Below the pieces are notes generated by a model. That model was not told the DNA's origin and did not search any database. It worked only from the letters and a program-made list of their open reading frames with translations. A program made the translations under genes and the position numbers. From Gambelia wislizenii (lineage: Eukaryota > Chordata > Lepidosauria > Squamata > Crotaphytidae): 64,000 nucleotides of DNA. The DNA is taken from the NCBI GenBank assembly GCA_030847615.1, contig JAUMIR010000001.1, positions 181,679,001 to 181,743,000 of the forward strand, given 5' to 3'. How positions within the stretch are numbered: the stretch's first letter is position 1; every line of letters begins with the position of its first letter. This document shows, piece after piece, positions 1 through 9,691 of the stretch.

Positions 1-84
1 AGAAATGGAAGAACTTTAAATATACAAAATATCTCTATCTACAGAATCCTGAAACACTACAACACTTCACAAGTTTACTAAAAC

Positions 85-500
85 ATTTCTGGAAGCCATG
101 GCCTATGAAGAGCAGCTTAGGCAGCTGGGTATGTTTAGCTTGGAGAAGAGAAGGTTAAGAGGTGACATGATAGCCATGTTTAAATATTTGAAGAGATGTC
201 ATACTGAGGATGGAGCAAGCTTGTTTTCTTCTGCTTCAGAGACTAGGACATGGAGCAATGGGTTCAAATTACAGGAAAAGAGATTCCACCGAAACATTAG
301 GAAGAACTTTCTGACAGTAAGAGCTATTTGGAAGTGGAACACGCTGCCTTGGACTGTGGCAGTCTCCTTCTTTGAAAGTTTTTATACAGAGGTTGAGTGG
401 CCATCTGTCGGGAGTACTTTAAATGTGTGTTCTTGCATGTCAGGGTTTGGACTGGATGGCCCTTGTGGACTCTTCCAACTCTATGATTCTACTATTTTAC
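85..500 (+). mobile_element. CR1 LINE, 5'-truncated 3' end
   Basis: The frame from 98 to 508 encodes the last part of a CR1 reverse transcriptase. The conserved ELGMFSLEKRRLRGDMI-type block appears as QLGMFSLEKRRLRGDMIAMF, followed by FKYLKRCHTEDGASLF and FKLQEKRFHRNIRKNFLTVR. This matches the better preserved copy at 55890-56727. The copy ends in the usual CR1 3' signature, a GGACTGGATGGCCCTTGTGG block followed by ATGATTCTA repeats near 481-495. Several residues differ from the other copies and the C-terminal part drifts, so this is a dead fragment. Family and strand are secure; the 5' boundary (76-90) is approximate. Confidence 0.9.
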
Positions 501-868
501 CTGTATGAGGAAGACCAAGGGGAGTGGAAGTAGTCAGGCAGCCAAATGAATGGGGGTGACATCTTCGTCCTGAGCCTTCCTGCATCCTCCCTGCTTCTTG
601 CTCCTGCAGCCAGATGCACAAGGATGGCATCATCTCCCTCAATCTCTGTGAGATCCACAAGGTTGCCTGCTTCTTTGTGTACTACAGGAATACAGCCCAA
701 TACAACCTGGATATCTCCCTTCCTAATGGCTGGGGGAAGCCGGGGGAAGCCCAGCAAATGAGAAGAAAGGTAGCAAAGGGGAGCATTACAGGTGGAGATG
801 CTATCCACAGTTATTGGAAAAGAATATTGGCAATTAGGCTTGCATGGCACCAAGAGGATTCTGAACAT
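497..868. other. Unrecognised stretch open on both strands
   Basis: This interval immediately follows the CR1 3' end. It is open for 123 codons on the minus strand (497-868) and for 89 codons on the plus strand (614-883). It is more GC-rich than its surroundings. On the plus strand a TGCTCCTGCAG tract just before 611 resembles a splice acceptor. I recognise no family in either translation: no motif, signal peptide or membrane segment stands out. It could be an exon, a processed-gene remnant, the internal part of a transposon, or chance. No function is assigned and the strand is undecided. Confidence 0.25.
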
Positions 869-883
869 AATATTTTAGGCTGA

Positions 884-1260
884 TGTGCCTTTTTAGAAAC
901 TTCACAAGTGCCTAATTAAATTGGGGTTTATTCTTATCCTTGCCTTTTCTCTCTACACACTTCTTTTGTGCTGTAGTAACCATGCCACAATATTTCTCCC
1001 CCCGCCTCCAGCATTTGTTTTGCTATGAAAATTGTCTTGCTATACCTTGGAGAGGATCAATTATGAATCTAAACATTTATTAGTACTCTGGATATGGAGA
1101 GACACAGTGAAATACTTATATTCCTCTCCAAACTGTCAAAAGAAGGAAAATGCTAGAGTTGGGAGAGAAGAAAGAGGAGTGACTGTATTTTTGCGACTGA
1201 CACATCTACCTGCTTTTACCACATTAATGTTTACATCCCATAAATACACCCCCAATTGAG
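884..1260. other. No feature seen
   Basis: AT-rich sequence with no recognisable repeat family, RNA gene or plausible coding region. Confidence 0.5.
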
Positions 1261-1500
1261 CAAATTGTCAACAACTGCAAGATTTTGCACTCTTTGAGAC
1301 TTTCATGAAAAAAAATCACTTTTGCAAAAAAATGTGTTTTTTTGTAGAAAATGTTTTCTGTAGAAATACAATGTTTTCCATGCACAAAATGTAGTTCTTT
1401 AGCAATTTTTACATTTTTGTATAAAAAACACAGCTTTTCTACCACTTTTTATGTTTTGCAAAAAGAGGTCCCTAAGTGTGAAGGATCATAAAAAATGCAC
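1261..1500. repeat. Quasi-repetitive AAAATG/TTTTCTG tract
   Basis: A run of imperfect short units built from TTTTGTA, GAAAAT, TTTTCTG and TGCAAAA, with many small dyads. The same vocabulary and a similar unit size recur at 24240-24450, so the two may be copies of one degenerate element in different orientations. No coding potential is credible. Confidence 0.4.
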
Positions 1501-2140
1501 AAAATCTCTCAAAAACCCTGCGGGAAAAACTTTTGAAATTATTTATTTTTGCATGCAAGAGTTAAATAAGCAAAGACTTACACCCTAACTTTACATGTGA
1601 AAAGTCCATCTACTTAGGGACTGAAAATCTAGATTTTTTTTTTTTTTGGATCCCACCTTACATTACTCATCTATATTGTTGATGGCAAGATTATCAAAAA
1701 CTTTTGCAAGCTGAACCATTCCTATTCAGGAATGGCATATCTATGTTGGAGAAAGGCATGTTTATGTCAGAGATATGCTCTCTCCTTGAACAATTTCTCA
1801 TGAAGAACTGCTTGATAGTACATGAAAGTTGTGGCACACAACAAACTTCTCACTTTGGCGAGAATACTTGTTTTAAAGTTTTTTTGTTTTTGTTTTTGTT
1901 GGAGACAGTGCATTTTAGTGTGTTTCAAATACAGTTCTCATTATGTGAAAACTGTTGGTGCCATCCAAACTGATAAACATACCACCTCAGCTGATTAACG
2001 CTAAAACTGAATAAAATATTAGACAAGAGGGTCTGAAAGAGAAAAAAAATCAGTGGCCCAGATCTAGATTTAGTCATACTCAGAACAGGCCCACTAAAAC
2101 CAATGACACTTATGTTACTGTAAGTATGACTATGGCTGCT
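1501..2140. other. No feature seen
   Basis: AT-rich, with short homopolymers such as the T run near 1635-1647 and TTTTTG units near 1879-1900. No family recognised. Confidence 0.45.
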
Positions 2141-2345
2141 GCCACATTGTAGAAATAATCCAGTTTGACACTACTTTAAATGCCATGGCTCAATGCTATG
2201 GAATTGTGGGATTTGTACTTTTGTGAGATATTTAGCTTTCTATGTCAGAGAATTCTGGTGCCACAACAAACTACAAATCCCAGGGTTCCCTCAGTTGGAG
2301 TCATGATAGTTGAAAGTGGTATCAAACTGCATTTTTCAGTGTGGC
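2141..2345. mobile_element. Inverted-repeat MITE, hAT-like
   Basis: Both ends carry inverted copies. The left arm starts GCCACATTGTAG and contains CAGTTTGACACTAC. The right arm ends CAGTGTGGC and contains GTATCAAACTGCA. The inner parts of both arms hold the TGGAATTGTGGGATTTG / CAAATCCCAGGG motif that is also present in the copies at 3582-4474 and 46890-47090. There is no ORF, so it is non-autonomous. I could not confirm a target-site duplication. Confidence 0.7.
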
Positions 2346-3003
2346 AACAATCTATGTCTGGATGCAACCCAGTGAAAACTCAACACTTGCTCAGTAAGTT
2401 TTAAGTTCTAGCTTAGTATTTGAGAGATGAAGGTGTTGATTTTACATGTGTCAAAAGTTCATAGAACAGAAAAATATGACCAAGAACTGAAAATGGAAAG
2501 GATGACGTTTTTTAAGAAAAAAAATGAACTAGTTTAATTACTTTGGCTTTCTCTTGACAGATACAAATGAAGTATCAGGGCAAAGAGAGGAATGGAATCC
2601 AGTATGGGAAAAGGGCATTTCACACATTTATTGTTTCTAGGCAGTTTCTGTGAGGGCAAAATACAAGATTTATGGAAAGTCTGTGTTGCCAATTTGTCAC
2701 AAATAAATATATGACAATGAGTACCACATTGAGAAAAAGAGAGTGTAAATACAGTACACTTATTTTTGGAAATAAGATTCTGCAAAATATTGGCAATAGC
2801 CTCAGGCCTGTCAAGGAGAGCAGCAGGCATAACTACCCATTCATTCCTTCATAGGCCTCCTTCCCACCTTTGTCAAAAAATTCCCACATAGCCTATATAT
2901 GATTTTCTGAAGAAAATTAAGATTAATTTAGGTTAAGCCCAGAAATTATCCATTTAAAGTTTAATTTGTTCCTTAGTCTTGTGTTCTTTGAATTCTCCCT
3001 TCC
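2346..3003. other. No feature seen
   Basis: AT-rich, non-repetitive to the eye, and no plausible gene. Confidence 0.45.
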
Positions 3004-3175
3004 AGCATGATGTAGTGGTTTGAGTATTGGACTATGACTCTGGAGTTCGAATCCCCACTCAGCAATGGAAATGCACTGGGTGACCTTGGGCAAATCACAC
3101 TCTCTCAGCCTCAGAGAGAGGTTGAACAAATGAACAAATATTGCCAGGAAAACCCAATGACAGTTTTGCCTTGGG
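3004..3175 (+). mobile_element. Sauria-type SINE, 3'-shortened
   Basis: A tRNA-like head with an A-box-like TGTAGTGGTTTGAG and a B-box-like GTTCGAATCC (3045-3054), followed by the typical CACTGGGTGACCTTGGGCAA body. It stops after TTTTGCCTTGGG, and the Bov-B-like tail seen at 17870-17897 and 38000 is missing. A hAT-like fragment abuts at 3176. Confidence 0.88.
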
Positions 3176-3250
3176 CAGTGGCAGCACTGGGGTGTGTGTG
3201 GAGAGGCCGAACCACACCAGGTGACACCATCAGGGGAAAGGGTGACATCA
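3176..3250. mobile_element. Short hAT-like relic flanked by an 8-bp repeat
   Basis: The segment starts CAGTGGCAGCACTGGGGTG, resembling the terminus of the hAT MITE at 49948-50291 (CAGTGGTTTCACTAGGGGGT), and includes GGTGACACCATCAG like that copy. GCCTTGGG occurs immediately before it (3168-3175) and immediately after it (3251-3258), as expected of an 8-bp hAT duplication. The right end does not mirror the left, so this would be an end-deleted derivative, or the repeat may be chance. Confidence 0.45.
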
Positions 3251-3317
3251 GCCTTGGGAGTTTGAACTTTATCAGATGAGGCCAATAGTGGGGGGAAACC
3301 ACGTCATTTAGGATGTG

Positions 3318-3545
3318 ACGATAGCAGCAAAGGCAAAATTATCAGATGTTCTCATTGCTTACTTATTCCTGCTGTGTCATGCTGGCGCCACTGAGGTATC
3401 ACTTTTTACTGATGGGCTAAGCCATCAATAAAAAGTGATGGCCATCAATAAAGAGTGATGCCTCATTCGTGCCAGTGCAACACAGTGGGAACAGGTAAGT
3501 GACAATGTCATCTGATAATTTCAGCTATTTGTGCTATTATCCCAT
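3318..3545. mobile_element. Foldback MITE
   Basis: A palindrome with arms of about 90-100 bp. The left arm contains AATTATCAGATG, CTTACTTATTCC and TGAGGTATCACT. The right arm contains their reverse complements (GTGATGCCTCATTC, GGAACAGGTAAG, CATCTGATAATT). The centre repeats CCATCAATAAA. The centre and flanking words recur at 42204-42435 and as half-copies near 4960-5060 and 8860-8990. It has no coding capacity. Confidence 0.7.
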
Positions 3546-3581
3546 CTGAATGACAAGGTTTTTGCTGTGTCTGATAATGTC

Positions 3582-3665
3582 CTTTATCACACTATACTCT
3601 TATAGTGCTATCATTCCACTTTAACTGCTCTGGCTGCTTCCTATGGAATTCTGGGATTTGCAGTT

Positions 3666-3696
<31 letters not shown>

Positions 3697-4474
3697 TATT
3701 TTATTTATATCCCACCCCCCTATGAAATGCAATCGGGGCAATTTACAACAATTAAAATATACATCCAAACCCTCAATCCCACCCCCTTAAAATACAATTA
3801 AATAATTTAAGAATTTAAAACATACTTAAAAAAATAAATAAAAAATAAAAAATAAAAATAAACAATGGACAGTGGCTGTGGGGAGATCGGGACAAGCTAG
3901 ATTTCCTTTTTTGATGGCCAGGTATCTATTCAGGAAAGGCCTGCCGAAAAAGATCCATCTTAAGAGCTTTTTAAAAGCTATTTAGGATGTAATATGATGG
4001 ATCTCATCTGGCAGGATATTGGATAATCTGGGAGCAATAGCCAAAAAGGCCCTCCGGGAGGTCAAAGAAAGCCTAATTTTTAAAGGTTGTAAGAAATTCC
4101 TCCCAGAGGACCTGAGTGCACGGGAAGGATTATATGGAAGGAGGTGGTCCTGAAGACAGGTTGGATCCAAGCCATTTAGGGCTTTAAAGGTGATAAGCAA
4201 AACGTTGTACTGGGCCTGGAAACTAATGGGTAGCCAGTGGAGTGATCTTAAGATCGGTGTTATATGGTTTCTTCTAGATGAACCCGAGACCAGTCTGGCT
4301 GACATATTCAGTACTAGCTGAAGTTTATGGACCCACTGTTTAGGGTGGGGCATTTAGCACTCTCAGCCAGAGAGCTCTTAGGCCTCACTAAACTACAGAC
4401 CCCAGAAATCCACAGGAGGAAGCCAGAGCAGTTGAAGTGGGATAATAGCACTATAACAGTGTAGCATGATAAAG
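3582..4474. mobile_element. Inverted-repeat MITE split by an L2 insertion
   Basis: The left half (3582-3667) reads CTTTATCACACTATA, ATAGTGCTAT, AACTGCTCTGGCTGC, AATTCTGGGATTTGCAG. The right half (4353-4474) is its reverse complement in order: CAGACCCCAGAAAT, GCCAGAGCAGTTGAAG, ATAGCACTATAACAG, TGATAAAG. Between the halves lies an antisense L2 fragment. Without the L2 the element would be about 210 bp. It belongs to the same family as 2141-2345 and 46890-47090. Confidence 0.75.
3666..4352 (-). mobile_element. L2 LINE 3' fragment, antisense
   Basis: The minus frame 3982-4353 encodes the C-terminal region of an L2-type reverse transcriptase: LQLVLNMSARLVSGSSRRNH, ITPILRSLHWLPISFQAQYN, VLLITFKALNGL. 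The 3' end on the minus strand is an (AAT)n tract (3666-3696) preceded by an A-rich tail region. It is closely related to the copies at 24957-25800 and 49424-49790. Stops interrupt the frame, so it is inactive. It inserted into the MITE described at 3582-4474. Confidence 0.88.
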
Positions 4475-4494
4475 TCTGCAGTGATGCCATGGAC

Positions 4495-4553
4495 CTTAGG
4501 GTTGCCATAAATTGGAAATAACTTGAAGGCATACAACAGCAACTAACAACAAT
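4495..4553 (+). mobile_element. Sauria-type SINE tail remnant
   Basis: AGGGTTGCCATAAATTGGAA followed by ACTTGAAGGCATACAACAGC is the Bov-B-like 3' tail of the Sauria SINE family. The tRNA-like head is absent. Confidence 0.7.
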
Positions 4554-4624
4554 TCCCACCCACCCACCCATATACATAGTCTTGTATTCTAGGGACTTTA
4601 TCAGACTAGCCTCTAGAAACATTA

Positions 4625-5095
4625 TTTTGCTGGCATAATTAAATCCACTTTTTTTGTGCTGGCAGAAGACCGCCTCCCACCAGACTTACCTTTGTCTCCT
4701 GGCAAAGGCTTCCCCAGCAATGAAGAGGAAGTGCATGGATTTTTGTGAGACTTCATCGCATGGGAAATTCAAAAATAAAATAAAACACATAAAAAGTTTT
4801 AAAAAGGACATACATACACTTAAAAACTTCCAGTTAACCCAAGGAGGGTCATAAAAAGTGTTTCACTTACTGGATGTTATGATCTCACTCCAAAGTGTTC
4901 ACACAAGACTGGCCAGTCACGCTGCATCCATGTGAGTTAAATGGCATGAAGTTTCACACACTGGCAATGCTGGCACTAAAGTGCCACAGGGGATCAACTG
5001 ATGGCTTCAGCCGTCAATAAATAGGTATGTGTTTTGATCAGGATGCGAAAGTTGTCTGATATACACACCCAGAAGACATTGTTAACTGGATGGTG
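4625..5095. repeat. Non-autonomous repeat, single-unit copy
   Basis: Shares ordered blocks with 7905-8990: AGGCTTCCC..GCAATGAAGAGGAA, GGGAAATTCAAAAA, GGAGGGTCATAAAAA, TCACTTACTGGATGT, TTTCACACACTGGCAATGCT and CAGCC.TCAATAAA. Here the AGGCTTCCC..GAAATTCAAA unit occurs once; at 7905-8990 it occurs twice. No ORF. Its terminal words link it to the foldback family at 3318-3545. Class uncertain, probably a DNA-transposon derivative. Confidence 0.6.
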
Positions 5096-5258
5096 TGCAT
5101 GTGCTATAAAGAAACAAACAAGCAAACAACAGGGTCTACTTTGAAACAGTCTGCTTTATAAGGAGGTATTCTCACAGAACAGGACTGTGGCTGGATGGTG
5201 CCTTTCTAATGAACCAGTACCTCAATAAATAGCAGTAAGGCACTTTTCATTACCTGGC

Positions 5259-5380
5259 TGGGCAACTGTGGGCTTCTAGATATTATTGGACTTATCTCAC
5301 AGCATCCCTCATTGCAGCTGTGCTGGCTAAACCTGATGAAATTTGCTGTCCAATAATAACTGGAGAGCCACAGTTGCCCA
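5259..5380. mobile_element. Short inverted-repeat MITE
   Basis: TGGGCAACTGTGG (5259-5271) is matched exactly by CCACAGTTGCCCA (5368-5380), with further pairing of AGATATTATTGGA and TCCAATAATAACT. The type (ends GGGCAACTGTGGC, inside GTTGTTGGACT) is common in lizard DNA. A diverged relative is at 23040-23150. Confidence 0.75.
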
Positions 5381-6245
5381 CACTTGCTTTCCTACCTAGA
5401 AAGCTCTAGCTTGGGAAAAAACTTAAGGGAATTCTTCTAGGCATTGGCTTAGTGGAACAACAGTCTAAGTGTACTTCTCTACCACCGGAAGGATATGTCA
5501 GGACACACTGAGTGCTTAAAACAACTTAGTATTCCATTGTCAGTCCTAGTAAACTCATTGGCCAGAATCTGATTCTTAAGATCAGATGCACATGCATTTT
5601 TCATCTTCTCTGTTAGGTCTCTTCTTATCTTTTCCCTCCCAACCAGGCAAAAAGTACATTTCATCTGTCAGCTGGTGTTGTGTTTAAATCTGTTTTCATC
5701 ACATCATATAGGAGAGCATAAGCAGATGTAAGCTTACACAATGTAACATAAGTTCATACCAAAAAGAGATGAAAGAAACTGGCAGCTTTGGCTTTCATTA
5801 ATGTAGAATGTGTCTAGTATATTTAGCACAATGATTTGTGGAACCTGGAGGCTTTTAGTTTGGGGAGGAGGAGGAGGAGGAGGAACAGTAACAAAAGCCA
5901 AGACTTCAATCATAGACAATCATGGCAATTTTTAAGATCTCTATGGTATACCACCAATATTAAAACTGTCACTTTCTTTCTTTCTTTCTAGAAAATGCTA
6001 CCTCCCATGCAGAAGCCCTGAAAACTCTGCCTTTGTAGTAATTTACCTTTCTTGTGCCTGTTTTCAATCCTAATATGATGATGCTTCAGTTCCTTTTTCA
6101 GAGGCTCACACCCCTTTCTTTGCATGATCTCACATAATGGACATACTGTTGTCTTTATACTAGGTTGCCAGTTATAAGTAGCATAGGTGACAATGTGGAG
6201 CCTAAGCAAAGCTTCCTGAATGAAGCAGTGAGGGACTATGTCCTT
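5381..6245. other. No gene; two short microsatellites
   Basis: Unremarkable sequence apart from a (GAG)n tract at about 5864-5884 and a (TTTC)n tract at about 5974-5990. No family recognised. Confidence 0.5.
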
Positions 6246-7443
6246 GGGCTTGACTACACCAGTCACAAACCCTGCATTTACACTGAATCTCACCCATTAA
6301 TGCCACATAATGTGCAGCCTTTTCCCCAAACCTGGTGTGATAGTGACATACACTATAGGGCCCTACTAGAACCAGACTCGGGGAATACTCCTTTAATCTG
6401 TTTTTTCAGAAAACTCACAGTTTTTTCCCGGGTTTGCTGGAAATGGCAAAGAAAACTGTCATGTGAACAAGCCGTGCACACTGGATTCAGAGGGCTGGAA
6501 AGGAGAGGAAAGACAAGCGCTGCTTGAAGTGCCACCATTTCCACCTCCTCTTCAGCTCCACTTCTCATTCCAAAGGCAGAGCCCCAATGGTAGTTGTTCT
6601 GTGAGGTCAGATCACCTGGCAATACCTGCCATTGCAAGGCTTGCCACCCATTCTGGATTTAGATGGGGTGTCTCCTGCTGCCACTTTTCTTTTTCCAGTG
6701 CACAATCACCCCTCTGAGCTCCAGGAAGCCAGAACAGGCATGATGGTGGGGCAGGTGCTTGTTCTGCCTTCAGACCAGGCAAGTTCCACTGGTGCTTTGC
6801 TGTTTTGGTGCACAATCACCTGGGAAAAGCAACGTGCCAGCGGGACTTGTCTGGTATGAAGGCAGAACGAGCACCTGCCCCACCATTGTAAGTCAACTCT
6901 TCTGGCTTCAGAGAAGGTGACTTTCGCTGGCACTTTGCTTTTCCCAAGTGATTGTGCACCAGAAAAGAAAAGCATCAGTGGGACTTGCCTGGTCTGAAAG
7001 CAGAGCAAACACCTGCCCTTTGTTCTGGCTTCAGAGAAGGCAACTGCAGCTGAGGCTTTGATTTTCCCTAGAGCTCAGAGTTACACATGAGTAACAGGAA
7101 GCCAAGTAAAATCCCAATGCAGATTTGGGCTTTGGTGGGTGTGGTGCTGAAATCCAGACCAGAATACAGTTGTCCCTCCACATTCACGGATTTGGCATTC
7201 ACGGTTTTAAGTATTCACGGTTTGAAAATATTCTTTAAAAAATAATAATCCAAAAAGCAAACCTTGATTTTGGCATCTTATATCAGGGACACCATTTTGC
7301 TTTGCCATTGCATATAATGGGACTTGAGTATTCACGGATTTGGGTATTCACGGGGGGTCATGGAACCAAACCCCAGCGAATGTTAAGGGACAACTGTAGT
7401 CCAAACCTCATCTGGATTTTAACTCCCTGTGTAGTCAAGCTCC
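6246..7443. mobile_element. 1.2-kb non-autonomous TIR element
   Basis: The left terminus GGGCTTGACTACACC (6246-6260) is mirrored by GTGTAGTCAAGCTCC (about 7429-7443). The element has a relative in opposite orientation at 60040-62969. Shared blocks include CCAGTCACAAACCC, AATGCCACA, a run ending GAAAACTCACAGTTTT and TGAAATCCAGACCAG. Inside is a large imperfect palindrome whose arms, about 6748-6842 and 6928-7016, pair through TTCAGACCAGGCAAGT and GGTGCACAATCAC. A Tigger-like MITE is nested near the right end. No transposase frame is present. The hAT-like classification is inferred from the termini; I found no 8-bp duplication. Confidence 0.7.
7167..7396. mobile_element. pogo/Tigger-like MITE with TA duplication
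   Basis: Ends CAGTTGTCCCTCCACATTCA and AAGGGACAACTG form terminal inverted repeats flanked by TA (7165-7166 and 7397-7398). Internal ATTCACGG words and the ACTTGAGTATTCACGG block are typical of the non-autonomous family. It sits inside the 6246-7443 element, whose sequence resumes directly after the second TA. A similar element is at 24707-24934; another, longer one is at 47201-48038. Confidence 0.85.
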
Positions 7444-7904
7444 CTGTTCACTTATACAGCCAGGGAAAATTCCACCTTGTGGCATTTTGCTGGAAGTTCT
7501 ACTGGTGCCCAAAAGACCCCTGGAAGATGTTTAGAACCATCAAACTCTATATCCGCAGTACAACATTGGACCTGTTGGGACAGAACACAGATATATATTT
7601 GCATGTGTATCTAAGGCACATTCACATGGATTCTGACAATTAAATCATGTTTGTGGGACTGGGAAATGGGACTTTAGTTTCGTTTCTCATTAATGGAAAG
7701 CCTATTCCTCCACCTATTGACACTTGCCCCCTTACAAACTGCTTTTCATTCCTCTGTCATGCAAGTCTCCACTGAGGGAGGATAAACTAGTTCCCTCTCC
7801 ATTGTACTTCAATTTCCAGGACAACTTTTAAATTTAGGCAAGTCTTCAGTGACTGACTGAGGACTTTATCACACCACCACCAAAAAGCCTGTTCTTTTGC
7901 CTGC
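7444..7904. other. No feature seen
   Basis: No recognisable repeat or gene. Confidence 0.45.
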
Positions 7905-8990
7905 ATAACTTTTCTGTTTTTAATGCCAACAAAAGAACTCCCCATGCTGCACTTGTCTTGCCTCCTGTCCAAAGGCTTCCCGGCAATGAAAGAGGAAATG
8001 AATGTTCACTTTCTCATTCAAAATCCCACAGATTCTAACAAGAAGGTGCTCACACAGGAAATTCAAAAACAAAAACAGCCAGCATAATTAAAGTCATTTT
8101 TATACCAACAAAAGAACTCCCACCACCACACTTACCTTCTCTCCCAGCACAGGCTTCTGTCACAACCTTGCCTGGATACTGGGTATTGCAGTCATTTGCT
8201 TTTGGTAGGGCCCAGTCTCCAGGCCAGGCCTTGACAGGGACCTGTGGTATGCTGGAAACTTTCCAGGCCGCCTTAATGCTAGAGCCAATCCAGCCCACCT
8301 TAAGGATATGGGAGGGGGGAGATAACATGGGGGAACTAGCCTGTGAACCCATACCAGTTCCCAGGAGGTCAAAACATCTGTGGAATGTCTAATCATTAGT
8401 GAGGATGTGTGTGTGGGAATCAAACCTGACTCGGAAGGGGGTTTATCTATGTGTGCTACCTAGTGTCTGTAGAACTGGCTTTTGACATGAGCCGTACTGC
8501 ACCAGCCTGATCAATAAACCACTTGGCTTTGAATGGATATTGCTTCAGTGTTTATCTGTTAATGAGTTCATCACAGCTTCCCTGGCAATGAAGAGGAAAT
8601 GAATGGATTTCCATTCACTTCCTCATTCAAAGTCCCACAGATTCTCATGAGAAGATGCTTACATGGGAAATTCAAAAAAAGAAACAAAAACAACACACCA
8701 AAAGTTTTTAAAAAGCACATACACACACATGAAAACTTCCAAGTAACCTGAGGAGGGTCATAAAAATGTGTCACTTACCTGGATGTCACGATCTCACCCG
8801 GACGTGTTCATGCCAGACCGGCCATTGACACTGCATTCATATGGGTACAATGGCATGAGGTTTCACACACTGGCAATGCTGGCACTAAAGCACCACAGGG
8901 GATCAATTGACAGCTTCAGCCATCAATAAAAAAGTACAGATTTTGGCCATTACATAAAAGCAAAAGGGATATGTCATCTGATATGTGCGC
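7905..8990. repeat. Repeat copy with internal tandem duplication, split by a solo LTR
   Basis: Same family as 4625-5095. A unit of about 170 bp (CCAACAAAAGAACTCC ... AGGCTTCCC.GGCAATGA.AGAGG ... GGAAATTCAAAAA) occurs at about 7925-8085 and again from about 8105, resuming at 8576 after the LTR at 8158-8575. The part after 8770 (TCACTTACCTGGATGTCACG onward) matches 4865-5060. No coding potential. Confidence 0.65.
8158..8575 (+). mobile_element. Solo LTR, 418 bp, with 5-bp target-site duplication
   Basis: The block begins TGTCACAACC and ends GTTCATCACA (TG..CA). It is flanked by GCTTC on both sides (8153-8157 and 8576-8580). An AATAAA lies at 8513-8518, near the 3' end as in an LTR, which sets the orientation. 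The related repeat copies at 4625-5095 and about 7965-7985 have uninterrupted AGGCTTCCC at the same point, giving paralogous empty sites. No internal coding region remains. The 5-bp duplication fits Ty3/Gypsy-type or some retroviral LTRs; the family is not identified. Confidence 0.85.
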
Positions 8991-9232
8991 CCTTTCACAT
9001 TTATGTGGCATCATTATGACGCCATATTTAGTGCATCTGGTAAGTCCTGAGTAATGGGGACAGACATTTTGAATAGGTGAGCCAAACCTCTGAACATTTT
9101 TTCATTTTATTTGTTATTATTGAAGAGGTTTAGATTATTTCAACTTTGAGTTTTAATTCTATGACCATTGTAATCTGTATTTTAATTTAACTGTAGGTTT
9201 TTACAGTTATTTGTAGTGTTTTTGGTTTGTGA

Positions 9233-9672
9233 ACTCGAAGGCTTTCACGGCTGGCATCCATAGATTTTCCTTGGTTTTTTTCTGGGCTGTGAGGCCGTGT
9301 TTTGGAAGAGTTTACTTCTGACATTTTGCCTACATCTGGTATCTTCAGAAAATGGTTGGGTAGGAGTGTGTGTGGAGTTTATATATTGTGAACCCCTGTT
9401 GGGGAGTATATGAAAATGTGTGTATTTGAATGGTTAGTCTCTGGGTTTAGATATAAAAGGAGGATTAGTGTCTGTTTGGCTAATGGTTGGTTGATGTTCC
9501 ATTATCTGCTGGAAATCCCCCTATCCCTGGGTGGAATTCATTTGCAAGTGTTGAGTTTTGATTCTATTGTTTTTCAAAACTGGGAGCCAGATTTTGATTA
9601 CTTTTAGGGTTTCTTCTTTCCTCTTGAAGTTGTCCAGGTGTTTGTGGATTTTAACAGCTTCTCTGTGCATTC
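9233..9672 (-). repeat. Penelope-like element terminal repeat, left
   Basis: Aligns in the same orientation with 11908-12360 through GGCTTTCACGGCTGGCATCC, GTGAACCCCTGTTGGGGAGT, GGAGGATTAGTGTCTGTTTG and GGGTGGAATTCATTTGCAAG. About one base in ten differs by eye. Confidence 0.88.
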
Positions 9673-9691
9673 TGACATGATAGTTGTTGGC

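Noticed and set aside
6165..6527. 120-codon open frame
   Set aside because: It lies across the terminus of a non-autonomous TIR element and is a chance reading of it.
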